64,000 bases of DNA from Thermomonas sp. (lineage in GTDB: Bacteria > Pseudomonadota > Gammaproteobacteria > Xanthomonadales > Xanthomonadaceae): positions 1 through 64,000 of the forward strand of contig NZ_JAMLIW010000001.1 of NCBI RefSeq assembly GCF_023953935.1, given 5' to 3'. Within the stretch, counting starts at the first letter, position 1. Each line of letters begins with the position of its first letter. A program made the translations under genes and the position numbers. The notes under the pieces are model-generated. The model ran no database searches and had not been told where the DNA came from. It saw only the letters and a program-made list of their open reading frames with translations. This document shows positions 14,478 through 26,792 of this stretch, piece after piece.

Positions 14478-17165
14478 TCAAACTGCCGCCGCGGCCTCCA
14501 TCGGCTCGAACCGGCCCTGGAAGAAGCGCAGGTCCTTGGGTTCGTAGACGAAGCGCAGGCCGTGGATGGATTCGCGGCGCTGCCACAGGCGGATGATGCC
14601 GTTGGCCACTTCGCGCAGGTGGTCGTCGGAATACACGCGCCGGGCCAGGGTCAGCCGCACCAGTTCCAGCGCCGGGTGGTGGTTGCTGCCGTCGGGGTCG
14701 CGGCCGCTGGAAACATTGCCGCGCTCCATAGTGCGCACGCCGGTTTCGATGTAGATCTCGCTGGACAGGCGCTGCGCCGGGTATTCGTCCTGATCGACGT
14801 GGGGCAGGAAGCGGCGCGCATCGACGAACACCGCGTGGCTGCCGGTCGGTTCCACTACCGGCACACCGGCCTCGCGCAGCCAGCCGGCCAGCCGCTGCGC
14901 CTGGCCGACGCGGGCCTGGATATAGCGGTCGTCCACCATCTCGCGCACGCCCTGCGCCATCGCCGCCAGATCGGCCGCCGGCAGGCCGCCGTCGCGCACG
15001 CCGCCTTCGTAGATGCGCAGCTTGGCTTCGGACTTGTGCGCCCACTCGGCGTTGTCCTTGAAGGTGAGCAGGCCGCCGATGTTGATCAGGAAATCCTTCT
15101 TGCCGGACACGGTGGCGCCGTCGCCGTAGAGCATCATCTCGCGCAGGATGTCCTTGACGCGGGTGTCCTTGTAGCGCGGATCATGCGCCTGGATCATGTA
15201 CGCGTTTTCCACCGCGCGGGTGGCATCGAACATCACCGCGATGCCGTGCTTGCGGGTCCAGGCATAGACCTCGCGCAGGTTGTCCATCGACACCGGCTGG
15301 CCGCCGGCCAGATTCACGCTCAGCTCGAACGAGATGTAGGCGATCTGCGCGGCGCCGTGCTGCTGCACCAGCGCTTCGAGCTTGGCCAGGTCGATGTTGC
15401 CCTTCCAGCGGAACGACGAGGTCGGGTCGTGGGCTTCGTCGACGATCACGTCGGCGAACACGCCGCCGGCGTATTCCTGATGCACCTTGGTGGTGGTGAA
15501 GTACATGTTGCCGGGCACGATCTGACCCGGGCGGATCATCACCTCGGACAGGATCTGTTCGGCGGCGCGACCCTGATGGGTCGGCAGCACGTGTTCGTAG
15601 CCGTAGACATCGCGGATCGCCGCGGCAAACTCCAGATAGGCGCTGCTGGTGGCCGGGGTCGGCAGCGCGGCCTCGTAGGCCGCCCACTGCGCGGTGGACA
15701 TGGCGGTGGTGCCCGAATCGGTGAGCAGGTCGATCGCCACATCCGCCGAACGCAGCAGGAAGGTGTTCCAGCCGGCTTCGCGCATCGCCTGCAGGCGCTG
15801 CTCGCGGGTGGTGACGGCGATCGGTTCCAGGGTATGGGCCAGATACGGCTCGCAGTCGAACGCCACCGGTTCGAGATCGGCAAACACGGCGCCGAAGCGC
15901 AGTTCATCGTGCCATTGCCCATCCCGCTCCAGACTCAGCGCCGGCACCTGCTCACGCTGTCGATGCAGCGCGATCACCGCATCGGCCACCTGATCGAGCT
16001 GGCGGTTGGTCATCGCCAGCCGCGGGATCTGCAGCGGCAACAGGTGTTCGCCGCGTCCGGCCAGCCCTTGCACCAGCGCGCGCACGCCGGCGGTCTGGTA
16101 GAGCGCGCAGGCCAGCGCGTGTTCGGGGTACTGGTCAACCTGCGGCAGGAACGCGTCGGCGCGCAGGTAGGCGCCATCGCAACCGCGCTCCAGCGGCACG
16201 CCGGCAGCGCGCAGACGCGCGGTGAAGCGCTCGGTCTGCTGCATCGCCCACTGCACGGTGGGCTCGTCGCACATCTCGGCCAGGCCGCGCGCCAGCACTT
16301 CTATGGTGCGTCCGGCCATGCCGCCGTAGGTGTGCAGGCCCTCGAACACCACGATCTCGTTGATGAAGTGCTCGTGGTCGGCGGGGTTGTCGGTGGCGAG
16401 AAAACCGCCGGTGTTGGCACGCGCGTCCTGCGCACCGTCCATCAGGATGACGTGGGCGGTCTTGGCGAACTGCTTGACGATGTCGGCGATGGTGCGGTCG
16501 CCCATGCCCGGCTCGTAGCGCTGGATGTACCAGGCGTTTTCGACCACCCGCGACACATCGAGCACCAGCCGCAGGCCGTGGCGGTCGGCCAGCGCGCGGG
16601 CCGCGCGCAGGTTGCCGAGGCTGACCGGATGCTGGCCGTCGGCGAAGGCCTGGGCGCCGATGAAGGGCGGGCGGCTGGCGCCGATGCCCGCTTCCAGCGC
16701 AGCGAGGTCGAAATTGCCGGTGAACACGTCCTGGCCGTGGTCGCGCACGTCGTACAGCTCGATCCCGCGCGGCGCGTGCAGGTCCACCCGACCGCGGGCA
16801 TTGCTCGGCAGGCGCTGGCCGCTTTCGGCGAACACGTGCAGCAGAATCTTCACCGAGCCGAGCGAATTGTGGGTCGGGCAGACATAGGTGTGACCAAGGA
16901 CACGATTGATGTTGCCGCACAGGGTCTCGAAATTGCGCGCGCCGGCGTAGGCCTCGTCGCCAATGAACTGGCCGGCCAGCTGTTCCTGCGTCATCGCGCC
17001 GCTGCCGTAGGACACCATGTCGAAACTGACCTGCGGCGGGGTCAGATTGAACACGTTGAAGTGCGCCGCGGCGAGATTGTGCTTGCGCGCATCGATCGAC
17101 GGAAACGCAATCTGACGGATGGTCTTGAACTTGTGCGGCTCGTGAACGGGAACGGGGGTGGCCAT
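14478..17165 (-). CDS. Tandem tyrosine phenol-lyase-like fusion with complementary loss of active-site residues
   Basis: An 895-residue protein with two beta-eliminating-lyase halves (about 10-400 and 440-890); the family is normally about 456 residues. The ATG at 17165 has aggag six bases upstream; an ATG at 17222 is in frame but lacks one. The C half matches tyrosine phenol-lyase. It has HQGR (Arg533), YFTT (556), VNLAGG (Asn618), FDATR (647), SGKKD (PLP Lys690), MERG (Arg815, the phenol-binding residue), Arg842 and LRFF. Its positions for Tyr71 and Tyr291 of the Citrobacter enzyme are Pro504 and Asp725. The N half has lost the cofactor set: HNSL, DGAQD (Gln246 for the lysine) and no MER. 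It keeps GDEAYAG (Tyr73) and HTYGGMAGR (Tyr280). I infer an internal pseudo-dimer with one active site that cleaves L-tyrosine or a relative to phenol, pyruvate and ammonia. It is divergent from an Lrp-type regulator. Confidence 0.85.
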   Translation of the reverse strand: MATPVPVHEPHKFKTIRQIAFPSIDARKHNLAAAHFNVFNLTPPQVSFDMVSYGSGAMTQEQLAGQFIGDEAYAGARNFETLCGNINRVLGHTYVCPTHNSLGSVKILLHVFAESGQRLPSNARGRVDLHAPRGIELYDVRDHGQDVFTGNFDLAALEAGIGASRPPFIGAQAFADGQHPVSLGNLRAARALADRHGLRLVLDVSRVVENAWYIQRYEPGMGDRTIADIVKQFAKTAHVILMDGAQDARANTGGFLATDNPADHEHFINEIVVFEGLHTYGGMAGRTIEVLARGLAEMCDEPTVQWAMQQTERFTARLRAAGVPLERGCDGAYLRADAFLPQVDQYPEHALACALYQTAGVRALVQGLAGRGEHLLPLQIPRLAMTNRQLDQVADAVIALHRQREQVPALSLERDGQWHDELRFGAVFADLEPVAFDCEPYLAHTLEPIAVTTREQRLQAMREAGWNTFLLRSADVAIDLLTDSGTTAMSTAQWAAYEAALPTPATSSAYLEFAAAIRDVYGYEHVLPTHQGRAAEQILSEVMIRPGQIVPGNMYFTTTKVHQEYAGGVFADVIVDEAHDPTSSFRWKGNIDLAKLEALVQQHGAAQIAYISFELSVNLAGGQPVSMDNLREVYAWTRKHGIAVMFDATRAVENAYMIQAHDPRYKDTRVKDILREMMLYGDGATVSGKKDFLINIGGLLTFKDNAEWAHKSEAKLRIYEGGVRDGGLPAADLAAMAQGVREMVDDRYIQARVGQAQRLAGWLREAGVPVVEPTGSHAVFVDARRFLPHVDQDEYPAQRLSSEIYIETGVRTMERGNVSSGRDPDGSNHHPALELVRLTLARRVYSDDHLREVANGIIRLWQRRESIHGLRFVYEPKDLRFFQGRFEPMEAAAAV

Positions 17166-17255
17166 GAGGGGCTCCTGACTGGCGTGAAATCGACGCGCGG
17201 CGGGCGGACGGCGCGCCGGCATGGAAAAATTGTAGGAAGCCTTGGTCAGCCGTTT

Positions 17256-17309
17256 AATACGAAATTGTTGCCTTTTCCTTCATTCATGCTAAGAATCAAA
17301 TACAAATTG
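17256..17309. promoter_or_regulatory. AT-rich divergent promoter/operator region with direct repeats
   Basis: The 157-base gap between the lyase-like fusion and the Lrp-type gene is markedly AT-rich for this genome. It contains two near-copies of the same motif, aatacgaaattg (17256-17267) and aatacaaattg (17299-17309), centred about 43 bases apart, roughly four helical turns. Lrp-family regulators bind such AT-rich repeated sites, so this is a candidate operator for the adjacent regulator. The assignment is inferred, not shown. Confidence 0.45.
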
Positions 17310-17322
17310 CGGATTTCTCCTA

Positions 17323-17817
17323 ATGTCTGAAAAACATCTCGACGCCACCGACTGGAAGCTGCTGGAATTGCTGCAAGCAGACGGGCGCACCAGCTTCGCC
17401 GCGCTCGGGCGCGCGGTCGGCATGTCCACACCCTCGGTGGCCGAGCGCGTGCGCCAGCTGGAATCGCGCGGCGTGATTCGCGGCTATCGCGCCGAAATCG
17501 ACCTGGCCAAGGTCGGGCGGCCGATCCTGGCGATCGTGCGCATGAGCGTGGTCGGCGACGTGCTGCGCCGGATCACCGAAACCGTGCAGAACATGCCGGA
17601 GGTGCTGGAATGCCACCGCGGCACCGGCGCCGATTCGTTCATCGCCAAGGTGGCACTCGCCAGTGTCGAGGACCTCGAACGGCTGATCGACCGGCTCACG
17701 CCGTTTGGCACCACCTCGACCGCGATCGTGCTGTCCACGCCGGTCTCAGGCCGCACGATCACTTTGCCCGCCGCGGTGCCGCGGCCGCGCGAGCACGCGC
17801 ACCACCACCGCCGTTGA
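17323..17817 (+). CDS. Lrp/AsnC-family transcriptional regulator
   Basis: A 164-residue regulator. The N-terminal winged helix-turn-helix (about 5-60) reads LDATDWKLLELLQADGRTSFAALGRAVGMSTPSVAERVRQLESRGVIRGY. The RAM/ligand-binding domain follows (about 65-145), with ECHRGTGADSFIAKVA, the family's amino-acid-sensing stretch. It ends in a His/Arg-rich tail (PREHAHHHRR). Because it is divergent from the tyrosine phenol-lyase-like gene, it probably responds to an aromatic amino acid and controls that gene. This follows the usual Lrp layout and is inferred. Confidence 0.92.
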   Translation: MSEKHLDATDWKLLELLQADGRTSFAALGRAVGMSTPSVAERVRQLESRGVIRGYRAEIDLAKVGRPILAIVRMSVVGDVLRRITETVQNMPEVLECHRGTGADSFIAKVALASVEDLERLIDRLTPFGTTSTAIVLSTPVSGRTITLPAAVPRPREHAHHHRR

Positions 17818-17835
17818 GCGGTCAGGCTTCCTGCC

Positions 17836-18750
17836 CTAAAGCCGCGCGGCTTCCAGCAGCGGCGGCAACCGTTCGGCGAGAAAATCCAGCAACACCCGCA
17901 CCGCCGGCAGCATGCCGCGGCGCGAGGCGAACACCGCGTGGGCAATCCCCTGCGGCAGGCGCCAGTCCGGCAGCACTACCTCCAGCGCACCGGCGCGCAC
18001 CGCGTCCGAACACAGGATTTCCGGCAACAGGGTGATGCCGATATCGCGCTGCGCCAGCGCCAGCATCAGCGGCAGGTCGTGCCCACTCACCCGCGGCCGC
18101 AGCTCGATCCGGCGCACGTCACCGTCCGGTCCGTGCAATTCCCAGCGCTGGCGCGCTTCGTCCTCGTTCGAACACAGGGTGACATGCCCGTCCAGTTCTT
18201 CGGGCGTGCGCGGGCGGCCGGCGCGATCGAGGTAGCGCGGGCTGGCCACCAGCAGTTCCTGGATCTGGCCGAAGCTGCGCATCACCAGGCTGCCGTCATC
18301 GTCCAGCCGGCTGCGCACGCGGATCGCCACGTCCACGCCCTCGTTGATGACATCGACGCGGCGGTTGCTGACGATCAGTTGCAGACGCACTTCCGGGTAG
18401 TTCGCCATGAACTCCGGCAGGATCTTGGGAAACTGCAACTGCGCCATCGACACCGGCACGCTGACCCGCACCACCCCGCGCGGCTCGGCGCTCAGGCGAT
18501 CCACCACCTCGCGCGCCGCCTGCGCTTCGGCCAGCATCGATTGAGCGTGCCGATGCACGCTCATGCCGACGTCCGTCACCGCGAACCGCCGGGTTGAACG
18601 CTGCAACAGCCGCACGCCCAGCTCGGCCTCCAGCGCGGTCACGCGGCGGCTCAAACGCGATTTCGGGATCCCCAGCGCCCGCGCCGCCGGCGCAAAGCCG
18701 CCGTGATCGACGACCGCTGCGAAGTACGAAAGATCATTGAGATTTTGCAT
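17836..18750 (-). CDS. LysR-family transcriptional regulator
   Basis: A 304-residue regulator from the ATG at 18750. The helix-turn-helix (1-60) reads LNDLSYFAAVVDHGGFAPAARALGIPKSRLSRRVTALEAELGVRLLQRSTR. The periplasmic-binding-protein-like effector domain (about 90-295) contains VRVSVPVSMAQLQFPKILPEF and the GVDVAIRV core. The segment order matches the CrgA/AaeR-like subgroup that often controls aromatic or quinone-related genes. It converges on the Lrp-type gene 18 bases away. The upstream side is the long repeat-rich gap, so no divergent target is evident. Confidence 0.9.
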   Translation of the reverse strand: MQNLNDLSYFAAVVDHGGFAPAARALGIPKSRLSRRVTALEAELGVRLLQRSTRRFAVTDVGMSVHRHAQSMLAEAQAAREVVDRLSAEPRGVVRVSVPVSMAQLQFPKILPEFMANYPEVRLQLIVSNRRVDVINEGVDVAIRVRSRLDDDGSLVMRSFGQIQELLVASPRYLDRAGRPRTPEELDGHVTLCSNEDEARQRWELHGPDGDVRRIELRPRVSGHDLPLMLALAQRDIGITLLPEILCSDAVRAGALEVVLPDWRLPQGIAHAVFASRRGMLPAVRVLLDFLAERLPPLLEAARL

Positions 18751-18845
18751 CCACGCAGTCTGATTGACGGAACGATGAACGGGATTCGACCACGATATGT
18801 TGCAAAAACGCAACGTACTGAGGTCACGGCGAGGCCCGCTTGCTG

Positions 18846-19001
18846 TTGATTTCGCGCGGTCGTGCTGTGTGACCGATGGCGCTCATGCCCCCTCTGATAT
18901 TGGCTTGCAGCCGGCATCTCCTATTGATCTCGCGCGGTCGTGCTGCTGTGACAGTTGCCGCTCATGTCCCCCGATGTTGGCCATTGGCCAACATCTCCTC
19001 C
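18846..19001. repeat. Two tandem 78-base repeat units, each with a central hairpin
   Basis: Unit A (18846-18923) and unit B (18924-19001) begin with ttgatttcgcgcggtcgtgctg and its near-copy and share ctcatg(c/t)cccc and gcatctcc/acatctcc ends. Unit B carries the palindrome gatgttggcc-att-ggccaacatc (18973-18995); unit A has a degenerate form. A third unit starts at 19002 (ttgacttcgcg) but diverges after about 12 bases. The border motif recurs inverted at 19096-19106 (cgcgaaatcaa). This lies in the 736-base gene-free gap 18751-19486. I recall similar units in other Xanthomonadaceae but cannot verify it here. Confidence 0.7.
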
Positions 19002-19083
19002 TTGACTTCGCGTCAACGGTCGCGGCAGCACGCCCTGCTGGTGTACTGGCAGCGCTTGCCGAATAGCAGAAAGGCCGGGACGG

Positions 19084-19159
19084 CGGCCCTTGGACGCGAA
19101 ATCAAGGGGGAGGCGTCGTCCGCAGGACGATGCCGGAGGACATTCGCGTCCAAGGGCCG
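19084..19159. repeat. Long inverted repeat (17-bp arms) in the gene-free region
   Basis: The arm cggcccttggacgcgaa (19084-19100) is matched exactly in reverse complement by ttcgcgtccaagggccg (19143-19159), with a 42-base loop that holds its own small stem (gtcgtcc-gca-ggacgat). It could be a structured RNA, a bidirectional terminator or the remnant of a small mobile element. Further on, a short hairpin cccgc-ttgc-gcggg followed by aatgacg (19350-19370) resembles a common dispersed bacterial repeat. No credible gene is seen in 18751-19486. Confidence 0.6.
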
Positions 19160-19486
19160 GCGGCACGGCCTTGCCATAGATACCACCACGGCCACCGCCA
19201 AACGATATTGGCGATCAAGAGTCGTCGGCCAGAACACATCAGGGAACCTCGGAAAACCTCATTTATCTCACCGGAGCCCGCATCAAGCATCTCCAAGCCG
19301 TTGAGTAAAAAAACAATGGATTGGACAAACATTCGTTTGTCAGAAGCGGCCCGCTTGCGCGGGAATGACGAGCAAAAATCCAGATTCTCGTGGTTCCCAT
19401 CATGAACGTATCGAATCACCTGTCCGCAAACGCCCCCGAACTGCGCATCCCTTCAATAGCCCCGTTCCATCCAAAGGATCCCGACC

Positions 19487-20101
19487 ATGCGCACTGCCCT
19501 GCTCGTCCCCGCGATCTCTGCCTGCCTGCTGCTGGCCGCCTGCGGAAAAACCCCGAACGCCGCGCCCACGCCCGCCCCGAGCACGACGCCGAGCACAGCG
19601 CCAAGTGCAACACCGGATGCCGCCGAAGCCCCGACCGCTGCAGAGGACGCAAAGCCCGCATCCGAGTCGGGGTTCGATTCACTCGACGCCAAGCCCGCAT
19701 CGGGCTTCGACATCGACGCCGTGCGCCAGCGCATCGAGATCGCCAACATGACCTTCGGCGACCGCTACCGCAAGGACGATGCCTCGTGGTACGCCAGCCG
19801 CTACACCAAGGACGCCTGCGTGATGCCCGCCAACGAGACCACCATCTGCGGCCTCGATGCGATTCGCGGCTATTTCTACTACGGCGGCGCCAACCGCGAC
19901 ATCGACATCTCGGTCAAGGCCATCGACGTCTATGGCAGCGCCGACGCGGTGATCGAGGAAGGCAATTACGACATCCCCAACCCCAAGGGCGGCTACTTCG
20001 ATCGCGGCAAGTTCATCGCCATCTGGAAACTGGATGGCGAAGGCTGGAAGGTCTACCGCGAGATCTGGACCAGCAGCATGCCCGCATCCGGCAAGCGGTA
20101 A
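19487..20101 (+). CDS. Lipoprotein with SnoaL/DUF4440-like domain
   Basis: A 204-residue lipoprotein. The signal ends in lipobox LAAC (Cys19), followed by a low-complexity Ala/Pro/Thr linker (22-60) and a short internal repeat (DAKPASESGFD, DAKPASGFD). From about 75 there is an NTF2-like fold: IEIANMTFGDRYRKDDASWYASRYTKDACVMP, then a central GLDAIRGYF and a terminal WKVYREIWTSS. The pattern of an N-terminal helix pair, a pocket and a final WKxxxDxW-like strand matches DUF4440/SnoaL proteins. Function unknown. The gene converges on serS with five bases between the stops. Confidence 0.75.
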   Translation: MRTALLVPAISACLLLAACGKTPNAAPTPAPSTTPSTAPSATPDAAEAPTAAEDAKPASESGFDSLDAKPASGFDIDAVRQRIEIANMTFGDRYRKDDASWYASRYTKDACVMPANETTICGLDAIRGYFYYGGANRDIDISVKAIDVYGSADAVIEEGNYDIPNPKGGYFDRGKFIAIWKLDGEGWKVYREIWTSSMPASGKR

Positions 20102-20106
20102 CTGCC

Positions 20107-22126
<2,020 letters not shown>

Positions 22127-22170
22127 GGGGTCCAATTCACGAACCCGTTGCTGCCCCTCAAGGGTGAATG

Positions 22171-22189
22171 GCGAATTGTCCCTGACACC
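22171..22189 (+). repeat. 19-base dispersed repeat (first copy)
   Basis: The sequence gcgaattgtccctgacacc occurs here and in exact reverse complement at 63334-63352. A fragment (cctgacaccg) also lies in the end of scpB at 61271-61280. It lies inside the inserted segment, between the left 23-base repeat and the toxin promoter. Confidence 0.75.
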
Positions 22190-22209
22190 TTTTCCTGCAC
22201 TGCTGTCCT

Positions 22210-22245
22210 ATTGCTTATTACGCAATATATTGCTTATAATGCAAT
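22210..22245 (+). promoter_or_regulatory. Toxin-antitoxin promoter inside two tandem palindromic operators; probable leaderless start
   Basis: Two 17-base palindromes, attgcttattacgcaat (22210-22226) and attgcttataatgcaat (22229-22245), share arms attgc/gcaat and repeat every 19 bases. They contain a -35 TTGCTT (22211-22216) and a perfect -10 TATAAT (22235-22240) with an 18-base spacer. The toxin ATG begins at 22246, five bases after the -10 box, about where transcription should start, so the mRNA would be leaderless. The site suits autorepression by the downstream HTH protein. Confidence 0.8.
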
Positions 22246-22536
22246 ATGACCGACGCGACCATCATCATCGACAGCAAGGTGGTCATGGGTCGCTGGATCG
22301 TGCAGCGCAAGGTCTGGCTTCTGTCTGAAGCCACCGACGAGCGCCCGCACGGTCTGAAATTCCGGCTGTATTGCGGGGACAGATCCGATTGTTTGGTGCG
22401 CTACGACAACGAAACCGGCAAGGGCGATCATCGTCACTACGGCGAACACGAGGAGCCGTATGCCTTCACCACTCTGGAAGCCTTGTTGGAGGACTTCCAG
22501 GCCGACATCATCCGACTGACCCAGGAGGCACCATGA
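22246..22536 (+). CDS. tumE: Toxin of TumE/DUF6516 type
   Basis: A 96-residue protein resembling the DUF6516/TumE toxin family: KVWLLSEATDERPHGLKFRLYC, then CLVRYDNETGKGDHRHYGEHEEPYAF, then a helical end TLEALLEDFQADIIRLTQ. The RYDNExGKGDHRH signature is the conserved core and may hold the active residues. No mechanism can be read from the sequence. The ATG directly follows the operator palindromes, and there is no ribosome-binding sequence. Its stop overlaps the next start as ATGA. The toxin precedes the antitoxin, as is usual for this system. The symbol rests on my recollection of the family. Confidence 0.72.
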   Translation: MTDATIIIDSKVVMGRWIVQRKVWLLSEATDERPHGLKFRLYCGDRSDCLVRYDNETGKGDHRHYGEHEEPYAFTTLEALLEDFQADIIRLTQEAP

Positions 22537-22892
22537 AAGCCATCATCGAAATCGCCAACAACCAGGACATGCACCGCCGCGCCGTCGCTGCTGCCCGCGC
22601 CTTGGCGGCTGGCAAGCTCGATTCTGCGGACTTTCGCATCGGCTTCGAGAGCGCAGCTCAAGTATTTGCCGAACTCACCGCCGAACGCCTGCGCACGCTG
22701 GAAACGCTGCGCCGCGAAGGCCCGCAGAGCATCTACGGGCTGGCGGCGGTCCTGGGGCGCAACTACAGCAACGTGCATGGCGATGTGCAGCGGCTGATGG
22801 CCTTGGGGCTGGTGGAGCGCGACGGCCCCAAGGTGCGGGCACCGTTCGACGAGCTGGAAATCCATGTTCCGTTGGGCGCGAAGGCGGCCTGA
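22533..22892 (+). CDS. tumA: Antitoxin with winged-helix DNA-binding domain (TumA-like)
   Basis: A 119-residue partner of the upstream toxin. The N-terminal half (1-50) is helical (MHRRAVAAARALAAGKLDSADFRIGFESAAQVFAELT). The C-terminal half (55-105) is a MarR-like winged helix: RLRTLETLRREGPQSIYGLAAVLGRNYSNVHGDVQRLMALGLVERDG. A strong ccaggagg lies just upstream of the ATG at 22533, so the antitoxin can be translated better than the leaderless toxin. It probably binds the two palindromes at 22210-22245 and neutralises the toxin. Confidence 0.75.
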   Translation: MKAIIEIANNQDMHRRAVAAARALAAGKLDSADFRIGFESAAQVFAELTAERLRTLETLRREGPQSIYGLAAVLGRNYSNVHGDVQRLMALGLVERDGPKVRAPFDELEIHVPLGAKAA

Positions 22893-22938
22893 CACGCCCG
22901 CCTGCATACGCGTCCACGCCACCGCCGACGGGGTGTGT

Positions 22939-22961
22939 CGATCGAGTTCAGGGCGCGGTGA
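22939..22961 (+). repeat. Right copy of 23-base direct repeat
   Basis: An exact copy of 22104-22126, the TonB-like gene's 3' end, in the same orientation. It lies 47 bases after the antitoxin stop and 22 bases before the stop of the hydrolase gene on the other strand. The 812 bases between the copies hold only the toxin-antitoxin module, its promoter and the 19-base dispersed repeat. Confidence 0.9.
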
Positions 22962-22982
22962 CAGTTGCGCGCAGGGCGCGCC

Positions 22983-23882
22983 TCAAAAACAATCCAGATC
23001 CCGCGCCACGATCACCGGGCCCTTGTAGCCGCCGGCGCGGATGGCGGCCAGCAGTTCGGCGTCGTCATCGCCGTGGCGGACGATGTGGTGCAGCACCAGC
23101 CGCTTGGGTTTGGCCATTGCGGCGATCACGCCCAGTTCAATGTCGGAGGTGTGGAAGTCGCCCATGTAGGTGGGCCAGACTTCGCCGCCGATGCGCAGCT
23201 CTGGCAGGGCTTGGGTGTGCGGATAGACCTCGTGGACGAGGGTATCCACGCCGCGGCTGGCTTCGACGATTGCCTCTGTCGGGCGAGTATCGCCGGAAAT
23301 CACGATGGAGCGATCCGGGGTGTCGATGCGGAAGCCGTAGGCGTGCTTCCAGCAGCCGTGTTCAACCGGGATGGCGGTCACTTTCACGCCGTCCTTGTCG
23401 TAGATGACGCCGGTATCGAATTCGTGCACGGCGACCTTGTAGCCGGTGGTGGTCTGCCGCTCCAGGCCTTCGATGCGCACGTGGATGTCCTCGTCCCAGG
23501 CGGCGAGGATGTGTTTGGTCATCTTCTTCAGGCCACGCGGCCCGTAGGCCTGCAATTTGTCGCGCCGGCCCATCACCCAGGTGGTCAGGATCAGATCGGG
23601 GTAGCCGAGGGTGTGGTCGCTGTGCAGATGGGTGAGGAACACCGCCTCCGGTCCGCGAATCGACAGCCCCGCCGCCGCCATCCGCCGCATCACCCCGGCA
23701 CCGGCGTCGAACAGGAACACGCGGCCGTCGTACACCACCGCCGTGGCCGGCCCGAAGCAGGCCGGATCCGGGCGCGGCATGCCGGTGCCCAGCATCACCA
23801 AGGTGGTCGCGCCTGGCTTGCGCGCCGCAGCGCGCTTGAGGGCGGCGGCGCGATATTTGTCGATGGATGGCTTCGATGGCAT
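22983..23882 (-). CDS. Metallo-beta-lactamase-fold hydrolase (RNase Z-like group)
   Basis: A 299-residue soluble protein. The strand GATTLVMLGTGMPRPDPACFGPA opens the fold. The metal motif is THLHSDHT (about 84-91). Other ligands are in VEHGCWKHAYGF, SGDTRP (Asp bridging) and LHHIVRHG near the end. The order resembles RNase Z and arylsulfatase-type members. It lacks the long exosite arm of true RNase Z, so I call only the fold. It shares direction with fumC, whose stop lies upstream by 13 bases. There is no signal peptide, so it is cytoplasmic. Confidence 0.8.
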   Translation of the reverse strand: MPSKPSIDKYRAAALKRAAARKPGATTLVMLGTGMPRPDPACFGPATAVVYDGRVFLFDAGAGVMRRMAAAGLSIRGPEAVFLTHLHSDHTLGYPDLILTTWVMGRRDKLQAYGPRGLKKMTKHILAAWDEDIHVRIEGLERQTTTGYKVAVHEFDTGVIYDKDGVKVTAIPVEHGCWKHAYGFRIDTPDRSIVISGDTRPTEAIVEASRGVDTLVHEVYPHTQALPELRIGGEVWPTYMGDFHTSDIELGVIAAMAKPKRLVLHHIVRHGDDDAELLAAIRAGGYKGPVIVARDLDCF

Positions 23883-23895
23883 CGACAGGCGCGCC

Positions 23896-26738
<2,843 letters not shown>

Positions 26739-26792
26739 TACGGTGGCGACGAAGGCCGTCGCGCCCGCAGGCACCCGGCACTGGAGCACGCC

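Noticed and set aside
14478..17165. Frameshift or assembly error joining two genes
   Set aside because: The frame is open throughout with even codon use, and the N half is not a second copy of the C half. Its residue losses are selective, not random decay.
14370..17330. Plus-strand open frame of 986 codons opposite the lyase fusion
   Set aside because: Same shadow effect. The minus-strand product has precise enzyme motifs and a good ribosome-binding site.
18846..19106. CRISPR-like array
   Set aside because: The repeated units are adjacent with no unique spacers of regular length, the repeat is itself 78 bases, and no cas genes are near.
18651..19237. Small open frames across the 78-base repeats on the minus strand
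   Set aside because: They simply translate the repeat units, lack ribosome-binding sites and show no domain.
22983..23882. True RNase Z (rnz)
   Set aside because: It lacks the exosite arm and the exact RNase Z motif spacing, so only the fold is called.
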